Positions 8,464-16,026 of a stretch of 64,000 nucleotides of DNA are shown in pieces (the stretch's first letter is position 1; each line of letters starts with the position of its first letter). The notes under the pieces were generated by a model. It was not told where the DNA came from and did not search any database. It saw only the letters and a program-made list of their open reading frames with translations. The stretch spans positions 930,001-994,000 of the forward strand of contig NZ_CP101456.1 in NCBI RefSeq assembly GCF_024362485.1, read 5' to 3'. The position numbers and the translations under genes were made by a program. This stretch comes from Natronobeatus ordinarius. GTDB lineage: Archaea; Halobacteriota; Halobacteria; Halobacteriales; Natrialbaceae.

Positions 8464-8790
8464 ATGCCACAGACAGCGACGAATCGGCACGGAGGACCGA
8501 TCGACGCCGAGTCGGTGTTCACTCTGTTCGGTGACGACTACGTCCACGAACTCTTCGAGGCGCTCGAGGACGGGCCGGCGACCGTCGACGAGCTGACCGA
8601 CCGGTGTCGCGCCTCGAGGGTGACGATCTATCGGCGACTGAACGACTTAGAGGAGCTCGGGTTCGTCCGCTCGCGGACGAAGATCCGGTCGGATGGCAAC
8701 CACTGCAAGGTGTTCCGGACCGTCGACCGGACGGTTCGAATCACCCTCTCGCCGGACGGGGTCGATGTCGAACTCGAGGGCGACCGGTGA
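8464..8790 (+). CDS. Small winged-helix (ArsR-like) protein
   Basis: A 108-residue DNA-binding protein with one winged helix: VFTLFGDDYVHELFEALEDG, VTIYRRLNDLEELGFVRSR, then a short beta wing with HCKVFRTV. The ATG at 8464 is preferred because a TATA-like AATATATC lies about 25 bases upstream; in-frame upstream starts at 8365 and 8434 run into the promoter. It is divergent from the CARF-like regulator gene and shares its operator-like dyads, so the two are probably co-regulated. The target is unknown. Confidence 0.8.
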   Translation: MPQTATNRHGGPIDAESVFTLFGDDYVHELFEALEDGPATVDELTDRCRASRVTIYRRLNDLEELGFVRSRTKIRSDGNHCKVFRTVDRTVRITLSPDGVDVELEGDR

Positions 8791-8866
8791 CGCGCCCGGC
8801 CGTCGCCACGCGCGGCGCCAACCGGCGAACGACAGGTAGTTACGCCGCGGCCGTGACCCGTCTCGC

Positions 8867-10429
8867 ATGGAAGCGGCACTCGTCATCCTCGACGGCTGGG
8901 GACTCGGTGCGCACGATCGCCGAAACGCGGTCGAGGCAGCCCACACGCCGGTGTTCGACCGGCTCTCGAGGACGGGAGCCTCGGGCCGACTCGAGGTGTC
9001 CGGTCGGCGCGTCGGCCTCCCGCAGGGGCAGATGGGCAACAGCGAGGTCGGCCACCTCAACATCGGCGCCGGACGGGTCGTCTACCAGGAGTACACCCGG
9101 ATCGAAGACGCCATCGCGGACGGCTCGTTCCGCGAGAACGAGGCGATCAATACGGCGTTCGACCACGCCGCCGAGGAGGACGGCCGCGTGCACTTCCTCG
9201 GCCTCGTCAGCGACGGCGGCGTTCACTCCGATCACGAACACCTCCACGCGCTGATCGAGATGGCCGCGGATCGCGGCCTCGAGGCGGTCACCCACGCGTT
9301 CATGGACGGCCGCGACACGTCCCCCACGGGCGGGGCAGGCTACCTCGCCGAACTCGAGGACGTGATCGACGAGGTGGGGACGGGTCACGTCGCGACCGTG
9401 ACGGGCCGGTACTACGCGATGGACCGCGACCAGAACTGGGAGCGGACGAAGCGAGCCTACGACGCGATCGTGCACCGCGAGGGCGACCACACCGCGGAGT
9501 CGGCCGTCGAGGCCGTCGAAGAGTCCTACGAGCGCGGCGTCACCGACGAGTTCGTCGAGCCGACGCTGGTCGAGAGCGAGGCGATCCGCGCTTCGGAGGG
9601 CGACCGGCGAAGCCGTGAGCAGGGCGGTCCGGCGCTCGCAGACGGCGATTCTGTGATCTGGTTCAACTTCCGCTCGGATCGGGCCCGCCAGCTGACGCGG
9701 ATGCTCGCCGACATCCGGCCAGTGTGGGACTTCGAGACCGACCCGCCGGAGACGGCGGCCGTGATGATGACCCAGTACGACAAGACGTTCGACCTCCCGA
9801 TCGCCTTCCCGCCGAGCCAGCCGAAGAACACCCTGGGGGAGGTGCTCGCCGAGGCCGGCAAGACCCAGCTCCGGATCGCCGAGTCCGAGAAGTACGCCCA
9901 CGTCACCTACTTCTTAAACGGCGGCCGCGAGGTCGAGTTCGACGGCGAGATTCGCGAGATCGTCGAGAGCCCGGACGTCCCGACCTACGACGAGCGACCG
10001 GAGATGAGCGCCCCCGAGGTCACGGACACGGCGATCGACGTCATCGAGTCCGACGATCCCGACGTGCTCGTGCTCAACTACGCCAACCCCGACATGGTCG
10101 GCCACACGGGCGACTACCGCGCCGCCGTCGAGGCCGTCGAGGCCGTCGACACCCAGCTCGGCCGGCTTGTGGACGTGCTCGAGGCCCACGACGCGCACGT
10201 CTTCGTCACGGCCGACCACGGCAACGCCGACGACATGGGCACCGAAGACGACCCGCACACGGCTCATACCTACAACGACGTGCCGTTCGTCTACGTGACT
10301 CCAGACGGCACCGACGGGGACCGAGCAGTCCGGGAGGGCGGCACCTTAGCCGACATCGCGCCAACGCTGCTCGAGGCCATCGACGTCGACCAGCCCGACG
10401 AGATGACCGGCGAGCCGCTGCTCGAGTAA
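8867..10429 (+). CDS. gpmI: 2,3-bisphosphoglycerate-independent phosphoglycerate mutase
   Basis: The enzyme interconverts 3- and 2-phosphoglycerate in glycolysis and gluconeogenesis. The 520-residue length matches the family. The first metal aspartate is in LVILDGWG, and the catalytic Ser is Ser59 in QMGNSEVGHLNIGAG. The second metal set is visible as YANPDMVGHTGD and VTADHGNAD. A TATA-like GTAGTTACG lies about 27 bases before the ATG, consistent with a leaderless transcript. It converges with the LiaF-like gene; only 21 bases separate the stops. Confidence 0.96.
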   Translation: MEAALVILDGWGLGAHDRRNAVEAAHTPVFDRLSRTGASGRLEVSGRRVGLPQGQMGNSEVGHLNIGAGRVVYQEYTRIEDAIADGSFRENEAINTAFDHAAEEDGRVHFLGLVSDGGVHSDHEHLHALIEMAADRGLEAVTHAFMDGRDTSPTGGAGYLAELEDVIDEVGTGHVATVTGRYYAMDRDQNWERTKRAYDAIVHREGDHTAESAVEAVEESYERGVTDEFVEPTLVESEAIRASEGDRRSREQGGPALADGDSVIWFNFRSDRARQLTRMLADIRPVWDFETDPPETAAVMMTQYDKTFDLPIAFPPSQPKNTLGEVLAEAGKTQLRIAESEKYAHVTYFLNGGREVEFDGEIREIVESPDVPTYDERPEMSAPEVTDTAIDVIESDDPDVLVLNYANPDMVGHTGDYRAAVEAVEAVDTQLGRLVDVLEAHDAHVFVTADHGNADDMGTEDDPHTAHTYNDVPFVYVTPDGTDGDRAVREGGTLADIAPTLLEAIDVDQPDEMTGEPLLE

Positions 10430-10450
10430 TCCTGCCGAGTGGAACGGTAC

Positions 10451-11143
10451 TCAGTCGACCACGGAGACGCCACCGAAGGCGGCGAAGCCGGTCACGACGA
10501 GGTCGACTTCCTCGTGCTGGCCCTCGCGGCGGGGACGGTCGTCGGAGGCACCGCCCAGGATCGGCAGGACGTCCATCCGAACGTTCCACTCGCGGGGGAC
10601 GATGACGTCGACGCCGCCGAAGAGGGCGACGGCATTTACCTGCGCCGGGCGCTCTTCGAGCTCGACGTCACGGAGGTCGAGTTCGGTGCCGCCGAAGATG
10701 GCGGTCAGGTCGCCACCGGCGAACGACTGTGAGGTGTTGCGCTTTTCGACGCTCCCGAACGCGGCGAAGGTGGACGTGTAGGCGTCGTCGGTGGCGCGAA
10801 CGCGCGAGCGGTACTGGCCCAGAACGATCGAGAGGCCGAAGGCGATCACGAGCACCGGCCAGAAGACGACGACCTGGTCGACGGTCGCGTACTCGAGGGC
10901 GACCAGTTGCCACGCCCCGGCGACGCCGATCAGGACGACCGGGCCGACGAGGTTCCGAAAGCGACTCTGCACGAGCGCCCAGACGCCCACGAGGACGAAC
11001 AGCGACGGGACGTACAGCAAGAGGCTCCGCGTCGGAAAGAGACCGGTCGTCTGGAGCAAGAGCAAGACGCCGACCAGAATCACGATCGCTCCGAGCAGGA
11101 GCTGGCTGGTCGGAAGGCGCCGGGACGTGGAAGTGGAATCCAT
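10451..11143 (-). CDS. LiaF-like membrane protein
   Basis: A 230-residue protein with about four transmembrane segments in the first 110 residues (LLLGAIVILVGVLLLLQ, LLLYVPSLFVLVGVWALV, VGPVVLIGVAGAWQLVAL, VVVFWPVLVIAFGLSIVLG). The C-terminal half is cytoplasmic or external and has a repeated beta pattern (FAAFGSVEKR, LTAIFGGTELDL, AVALFGGVDVIVP, VTGFAAFGGVSV), the signature of the LiaF/DUF2154-type C-terminal domain. In bacteria LiaF senses cell-envelope stress, but haloarchaeal homologues have no assigned role. It is monocistronic. Confidence 0.75.
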   Translation of the reverse strand: MDSTSTSRRLPTSQLLLGAIVILVGVLLLLQTTGLFPTRSLLLYVPSLFVLVGVWALVQSRFRNLVGPVVLIGVAGAWQLVALEYATVDQVVVFWPVLVIAFGLSIVLGQYRSRVRATDDAYTSTFAAFGSVEKRNTSQSFAGGDLTAIFGGTELDLRDVELEERPAQVNAVALFGGVDVIVPREWNVRMDVLPILGGASDDRPRREGQHEEVDLVVTGFAAFGGVSVVD

Positions 11144-11241
11144 ACGAGGGAGACGACTCGAGCGGAGATATAAAATACCACTCTGTCATGTCGCTGCCGA
11201 TACCATTCATGGTCAACCGAGGAAGCTGACTCTCGACGTGA

Positions 11242-12564
11242 TCAGTCCTCGGTGGCGACCTCGTCAGTCGTCTCGAGTTCGACCGCCGGCGGCTCGTGCG
11301 TGCCGAACTCGGGGTGGGTCTCTTCCATCCAGAACACCACGAGCCCGCCCGAGAGGAACATCGCGATGGCAGTGCCGTAGAAGGCGGCCTCGATGGTGAG
11401 TGCGTCGACGGTCAGCCCGATGAGGATGGCGCCGACGGCGTAGCCGAGGTCGCGCCAGAGGCGGTAGACACCGAGGCCGGTCGAGCGCCACAGCGGGTGG
11501 GCGGCGTCGCTGGCGACGGCGATCAGGTTGGGATAGTGAAGCGCCATGCCGACGCCCGAGAGCGCCGAGAAGAGGATCCAGAGGGAGTAGCCCTCGACCA
11601 GCACCATCCCGAGGACGCCCGCGCCGGCGAGAAAGAAGCCGGCGACGATCGGCGGCTTGCGGCCGATCCGGTCGCTCAGCTGCCCGGTGTAGATCTGCAG
11701 GAAGTACGCCGCGCTGTGAGCCCCGACGACGACCCCGACCTGGGCGACGCCGAGGCCCTGTGAGACGAGGAAGATGGGGAAGGCGATCCAGACGAGCGTG
11801 TCGACGAAGTTCTCGACGTGACCCGCCTGGGCGGCCGTAAAGAGCGTCCGATCCTTGTACGTCGCTCGCTTGACGATCTCGGTAAAGGAGAGGTCGACCT
11901 CTCGAACTTCGCCGCCGTCGGCTTCGGCCGCGTCATCAGTGTCCTCGATCCCTGCGGCCTCCGCTTTCGCGTAGGGGAGGGTCTCCTGGATGAGGACGAC
12001 CGCGAGCAGGAGCGCGACGACGATCACCGCCGCGAGGAAGTAGAACGGCTCCGGTCGGAGGCTGTACTGGGCGGCGATCACGCCCGTGAGCCACGCGCCC
12101 GCGGCGACGCCGGTGTAGCCAAAGGCCTCGTCGATCCCGGCGGCGAGCCCGCGCTGGTCGGGGCCGGCGAGCTCGATCTTCGAGATCATGCTCATGCTCC
12201 AGGCGACGCCCTGGTTGACCCCCAGCAGGACGTTCCCGACCGCGATCCAGCTCCAGCTCGGCGCGTAGATCAGGATGAACGGGATTGGGATCGCGGCGAT
12301 CCAGCCTGCGATCAGGATCGGCTTGCGGCCGTAGGCGTCGGCCCACTTCCCCGAGTAGAGGTTGAGGACGGCCTTCACGATCCCGAAGCTCACGACGAAC
12401 GAGCCGATGACCAGCAGCGACTCGACGCCGAAGGTCTCCTCGCCCATGATGGGCACCACGTTGCGCTGAGAACCCATCGTGAGCCCGACGGCGAAGACCG
12501 TGGCTACCTGGAGGGCGAACTGCCGCCAGTTCCGGCGGATGCCCTGTGCGTACTCGCCGCTCAT
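11242..12564 (-). CDS. MFS transporter
   Basis: A major facilitator superfamily permease of about 440 residues with about twelve transmembrane helices in two halves, joined by a hydrophilic acidic loop near residues 200-235. The MFS loop 2-3 signature is seen as GKWADAYGRKPILIAG and its second-half counterpart as GQLSDRIGRKPPIVAG. The ATG at 12564 is preferred over GTG at 12567. The first ATG base overlaps the TGA of a 29-codon rhodanese-like remnant upstream. The substrate is unknown; the sulfur-gene remnants nearby hint at, but do not prove, a sulfur-related role. Confidence 0.85.
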   Translation of the reverse strand: MSGEYAQGIRRNWRQFALQVATVFAVGLTMGSQRNVVPIMGEETFGVESLLVIGSFVVSFGIVKAVLNLYSGKWADAYGRKPILIAGWIAAIPIPFILIYAPSWSWIAVGNVLLGVNQGVAWSMSMISKIELAGPDQRGLAAGIDEAFGYTGVAAGAWLTGVIAAQYSLRPEPFYFLAAVIVVALLLAVVLIQETLPYAKAEAAGIEDTDDAAEADGGEVREVDLSFTEIVKRATYKDRTLFTAAQAGHVENFVDTLVWIAFPIFLVSQGLGVAQVGVVVGAHSAAYFLQIYTGQLSDRIGRKPPIVAGFFLAGAGVLGMVLVEGYSLWILFSALSGVGMALHYPNLIAVASDAAHPLWRSTGLGVYRLWRDLGYAVGAILIGLTVDALTIEAAFYGTAIAMFLSGGLVVFWMEETHPEFGTHEPPAVELETTDEVATED

Positions 12565-12653
12565 CACTCAGTGTCGCGGATGTCGACCAGGGTGGAGTCG
12601 TCTTCCCCGCTCTCGAGTCGCTGTGCAACGGCTTCCGGCGTGACCTCCGTCAT
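12564..12653 (-). pseudogene. Rhodanese-domain 5' remnant (29 aa)
   Basis: The ORF reads MTEVTPEAVAQRLESG, then an acidic linker, LVDIRDTE and stop. This is a good match to the first strand and helix of haloarchaeal rhodanese domains, which continue DIRxxxEYxxGHIPGA. The remainder, including the catalytic Cys loop, is absent. The next frame, the MFS start, reads GEYAQGI, which resembles the missing EYxxGHI, so a deletion may have fused a rhodanese 5' end to the MFS gene. No function is expected, though it could still be translated and coupled to MFS. Confidence 0.55.
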
Positions 12654-12740
12654 CGACCATCCGTAGGCACAGCAGGGCCATATCAGCAGTGCCAGTTATG
12701 ACCGGCACTGTTATCGTCGATCGAGGTCGTCTACTGACGC

Positions 12741-13466
12741 ATGAGCATGTACGAAGTCTCCTTCAAACTCCGCCACGAGTGCCCGTACCGGGAGCTCTCC
12801 GAGCGGTTTCCCGGCGTGTCGATCCGGGAGTGGTACCTGCAGGACTGCCAGGTCCTCGAGCTCACCGCCCCGGACGCCGAGGACGACCTGCTCGAGGAGA
12901 TCGACGCACTCGGGACGGTGCTTCACACCTCGGTCGACGGTCCGGGCCTGCACGTGATCGTCCGGTCGTGTGCGTGCTCGCTCGAGGAGTCGATCGTCCG
13001 GACGTTCGAACGCCACAACTGCGTGCACCTCCCGCCGACGGTCTACCGCAACGGCTGGGAGCACTACACCGTCATCGGCTTCGACGAGGGCGACGTCACC
13101 GCCCTGCTGGCCGACCTCGACGAGAGCCGCGAGATTGACGTCCTCGCCAAGACCTCGATCGACCAGCGCCAGGTTCCCCACAGCTCGCTGCTTTCGGTCG
13201 ATCGGCTCTTCGACGGCCTCACCGGCCGTCAGCTCGAGGCGCTGCGGATCGCGCTGGACGCGGGCTACTACGACCAGCCCCGCGGCGCGTCGGTCGCCGA
13301 ACTCGCCGAGGAGACGACCGTCGCCCGGGCGACCTTCGAGGAACACCTGCGGAAAGCAGAGAACAAGCTCGTCACGAACGCCGGCCAGTTCGTTCGGTTG
13401 TTGACCGAAGCCCAGCGTGACGTACTCCGGGCCGAGACTCGAGAAGTCACGCCAGCTGATGACTGA
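12741..13466 (+). CDS. Bat-type HTH regulator
   Basis: A 241-residue haloarchaeal regulator. The N-terminal 150 residues form the GAF/PAS-like sensor-associated region typical of this group (FKLRHECPYRELSERFPG, HYTVIGFDEGD). The C-terminal HTH_10 domain reads LTGRQLEALRIALDAGYYD and ATFEEHLRKAENKLV. The ATG at 12741 follows an AT-poor region; an alternative ATG two codons later is possible. It lies between a rhodanese remnant and a DsrE remnant, a setting in which Bat-type regulators of sulfur-trafficking genes are often found in haloarchaea. It may be an orphan of such a cluster. Confidence 0.88.
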   Translation: MSMYEVSFKLRHECPYRELSERFPGVSIREWYLQDCQVLELTAPDAEDDLLEEIDALGTVLHTSVDGPGLHVIVRSCACSLEESIVRTFERHNCVHLPPTVYRNGWEHYTVIGFDEGDVTALLADLDESREIDVLAKTSIDQRQVPHSSLLSVDRLFDGLTGRQLEALRIALDAGYYDQPRGASVAELAEETTVARATFEEHLRKAENKLVTNAGQFVRLLTEAQRDVLRAETREVTPADD

Positions 13467-13570
13467 GACGGGCTGGTAGCACCAGACGATCCTGCGTCCA
13501 GTATTGCCGACGTCTCCGTCAGCCAGCCGACTGCCGACCGCTTCCGAGACGGGCGATGACGAGGAGGCGC

Positions 13571-13763
13571 CTACCCGATCGTCACCACCTTGTCGGCCAT
13601 CTCGATCAGCTCGAGCAGGTCGCCCATCGTCGACCGCGGGCGGAGGTCGTCTCCCTCGAGGTCGGGCGCCTCGACGCCGTCGCCGAGCAGGAACGTCTCG
13701 ACGGGGCCCCTCCTCGAGCACCGTGATCGCCAGTCGGACCGCGTTCGTCGCCGCCCAGTTCCA
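13571..13763 (-). pseudogene. Degraded DsrE-family gene
   Basis: In one minus-strand frame the sequence reads WNWAATNAVRLAITVLEEG. After a frame change near 13710 it continues VETFLLGDGVEAPDLEGDDL, then STMGDLLELIEMADKVVTIG and TAG. These match the start and end of archaeal DsrE/YchN-like proteins (WNAxRxAxTxLxxGH, VFLMGxGVEA, STMxDLxExxxxAD). The middle segment with the conserved Gly-Gly and Cys residues is missing, as is a proper start. I read this as a pseudogene with a two-base loss and an internal deletion. Confidence 0.65.
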
Positions 13764-13844
13764 GCCTCGAGCGCGTCGTCGGCGATCCCGTCCGCTTTTG
13801 CACCTTCTGGTAGCTTTACAACCCTCGGGGCACCTCCCCGTCGT

Positions 13845-15131
13845 ATGAGCGACGACGAACTCGAGCAGCGATTTTCGACGCGAAGCGTCCACGCCGGCCA
13901 GGAGCCCGACCCGACGACCGGTGCGCGTGCGCCACCGATCTACCAGACCACCTCCTACGTCTTCGAGGACACCGACCACGCCGCGAACCTGTTCGGGCTG
14001 AAGGAGTTCGGCAACATCTACTCGCGGATCATGAACCCGACGAACGCGATGCTCGAAGAGCGCCTCGCGAGCCTCGAGGGCGGCGTCGGCGCGCTCGCCA
14101 CCTCGTCTGGAATGGCGGCGTTCGACCTCGCGACGTTCATCCTCGCCGAGGCCGGGGACAACATCGTCTCGGCGTCGGCGCTGTACGGCGGGACCTACAC
14201 CTACCTCACCCACACCGTCGCGAAGCGGGGTATCGAGACGACGTTCGTCGACACCCTCGACTACGACGCCTACGCGGAGGCGATCGACGAGGACACCGCG
14301 TTCGTCCACTTAGAGACGATCGGCAACCCCGCGCTCGTCACCCCGGACATCGAGCGAATCGCCGACATCGCCCACGACCACGACGTCCCGCTGTTCGTCG
14401 ACAACACGTTCGCGACGCCGTACCTCTGCCGGCCGATCGAACACGGCGCGGACCTGGTGTGGAACTCGACGACGAAGTGGCTCACCGGCGCGGGCACGAC
14501 GGTCGGCGGCATCCTCGTCGACGGCGGCACCTTCCCGTGGGACGAAGGCGACTACCCCGAACTCGCCGAACCGAACCCGGCCTACCACGGCGTCAACTTC
14601 TACGAGACGTTCGGCGAGCAGGCCTTCGCCATCGCCGCCCGTACCCGCGGGCTGCGCGACCTGGGCAACCAGCAGTCGCCGTTCGACGCCTGGAACACGC
14701 TCCAGAAACTCGAGTCGCTCCCCGTTCGCATGGAAAAACACTGTGAGAACGCCCAGGTCGTCGCGGAGTACCTCGAGGATCACCCGAAAGTGTCCTGGGT
14801 CACCTACCCCGGCCTCGAGAGCCACGAGACCCACGAGAACGCGACGAAGTACCTCGATGGGGGCTACGGCGGCATGATCACGTTCGGCCTCGAGGGCGGC
14901 TACGACGCCGCCGAGACGGTCTGTAACGAAGTCGAGCTCGCGAGCCTGCTCGCGAACGTCGGCGACGCGAAGACGCTGATCATCCACCCCGCGAGCACGA
15001 CCCACCAGCAGCTCACCGAGGAGGAGAAGCTCGCAAGCGGCGTGACGGACGAGCTCGTGCGCCTCTCGGTCGGCATCGAGGACGTCGACGACATCGTCGC
15101 CGACCTGGATCAGGCGATCGAACAGGCCTGA
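13845..15131 (+). CDS. metY: O-acetylhomoserine aminocarboxypropyltransferase
   Basis: A PLP enzyme of the Cys/Met metabolism class (428 residues, the usual length) that makes homocysteine from O-acetylhomoserine and sulfide. The PLP lysine is in WNSTTKWLTGAGT. Upstream are the family motifs TRSVHAGQEPD, YSRIMNPTNAMLEERLASLEGG and FVDNTFATPYLCRP. The C-terminal half has NVGDAKTLIIHPASTTHQQL and VRLSVGIED, which distinguish it from cystathionine gamma-synthases. The ATG at 13845 (MSDDELEQ) is chosen because a TATA-like AGCTTTACAAC lies about 28 bases upstream. Confidence 0.93.
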   Translation: MSDDELEQRFSTRSVHAGQEPDPTTGARAPPIYQTTSYVFEDTDHAANLFGLKEFGNIYSRIMNPTNAMLEERLASLEGGVGALATSSGMAAFDLATFILAEAGDNIVSASALYGGTYTYLTHTVAKRGIETTFVDTLDYDAYAEAIDEDTAFVHLETIGNPALVTPDIERIADIAHDHDVPLFVDNTFATPYLCRPIEHGADLVWNSTTKWLTGAGTTVGGILVDGGTFPWDEGDYPELAEPNPAYHGVNFYETFGEQAFAIAARTRGLRDLGNQQSPFDAWNTLQKLESLPVRMEKHCENAQVVAEYLEDHPKVSWVTYPGLESHETHENATKYLDGGYGGMITFGLEGGYDAAETVCNEVELASLLANVGDAKTLIIHPASTTHQQLTEEEKLASGVTDELVRLSVGIEDVDDIVADLDQAIEQA

Positions 15132-15255
15132 ATCGGGGCACCGACCGACGTTCCGGCGTTCGAGCGGACCAGCGGTCGCGACGGACGCTCTCAGCCAGGG
15201 CCCCGACCGTTTACGCGGGGTAGGCTACTTCATCGCGGGGCTCGAACCGAATCGT

Positions 15256-15726
15256 ATGACGCAGACGATACTCGTCCCGACGGAGGGATCGCCACTCTCG
15301 ACGAAGGCGCTCGAGACGGCGCTGGCCGACTATCCGGACGCCGAGGTCGTCGTCCTGCACGTCGCAGATCCGATCGGGTCAGGTCTCGGCCTCATCGACG
15401 TCATGCGGCCGACCTTCCACGACGGCTCGCCGCCGGGGTCGGTCTCGCCGGAATACTGGCGCGAGTGGCACGAGAAGGCGGAAACGAAGGCGAAAGCGGT
15501 CTTCGAGGAGGCCCGCGAGAAGGCCGCCGAACGCGACCGGACCGTCGAGACCGTCCTCGAGTTCGGCGACCCCGAGGACGTCATCGTCGAGTACGCCGAG
15601 ACACACGACGTCGATCGGATCGTGATGGGAAGCAACTGCCGAACCGGGACGAACCGGTTCCTGCTGGGGAGCGTCGCCGAGACTGTCGTCAAGCGAGCGC
15701 CGACGCCAGTGATGATCGTCAGGTGA
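15256..15726 (+). CDS. Universal stress protein (UspA family)
   Basis: A 156-residue single-domain Usp with the alpha/beta fold: MTQTILVPTEGSPLSTKALE, EVVVLHVADPI, a central helical insert rich in Lys, Glu and Ala, and the C-terminal motif IVMGSNCRTGTNRFLLGSVAETVV. The ATP-binding Gly pattern (G-2x-G-9x-G-S) is only partly kept, since GSNCRTG replaces the usual GSHGRSG, so nucleotide binding is uncertain. It is monocistronic. Confidence 0.93.
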   Translation: MTQTILVPTEGSPLSTKALETALADYPDAEVVVLHVADPIGSGLGLIDVMRPTFHDGSPPGSVSPEYWREWHEKAETKAKAVFEEAREKAAERDRTVETVLEFGDPEDVIVEYAETHDVDRIVMGSNCRTGTNRFLLGSVAETVVKRAPTPVMIVR

Positions 15727-15769
15727 GCGAACGCGGGCTTCTCCCGTGCTCGTCGAAGCGACTTACGCT

Positions 15770-15860
15770 CGGTCACAGCCAGGCGGCCAGTCTCGACCTC
15801 GTTGCCGAGCCTGGCGGCCGACATTCGTGACCGGGGGTGCACTGACGGTCAACGGCTGCT
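15770..15860. repeat. Half-copy of a palindromic repeat family (copy D)
   Basis: A hairpin with arms around CCAGGCGGCCAG and CTGGCGGCC is followed by GTGACCGGGGGTGCACTGACGGTC. This resembles the 3' halves of the repeats at 24700-24789 and 24794-24909. It lies in the 300-base gap between the universal stress gene and the histidine kinase gene, where I see no coding sequence. Confidence 0.45.
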
Positions 15861-16026
15861 GGATCGGGGCCGTGGGAGACCGATGCCGCTCCGGGTCGCT
15901 CGAGCGGCCGTCGGAGACGGTACTCCCCACGGACACGTAGCCAGAGGCTGCGAATTCCGTCGTGAAACGAGACTGCCAGTCCGGAGACCGACGTCGACGC
16001 CTGCTGCGGGCTGTACACGAACCCGA

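Noticed and set aside
12711-14309. 532-codon minus-strand open frame across the Bat-type and metY region
   Set aside because: It runs antisense to two clear genes, has Arg/Gly/Val-rich shadow composition and no domain; only a short piece in another frame matches DsrE.
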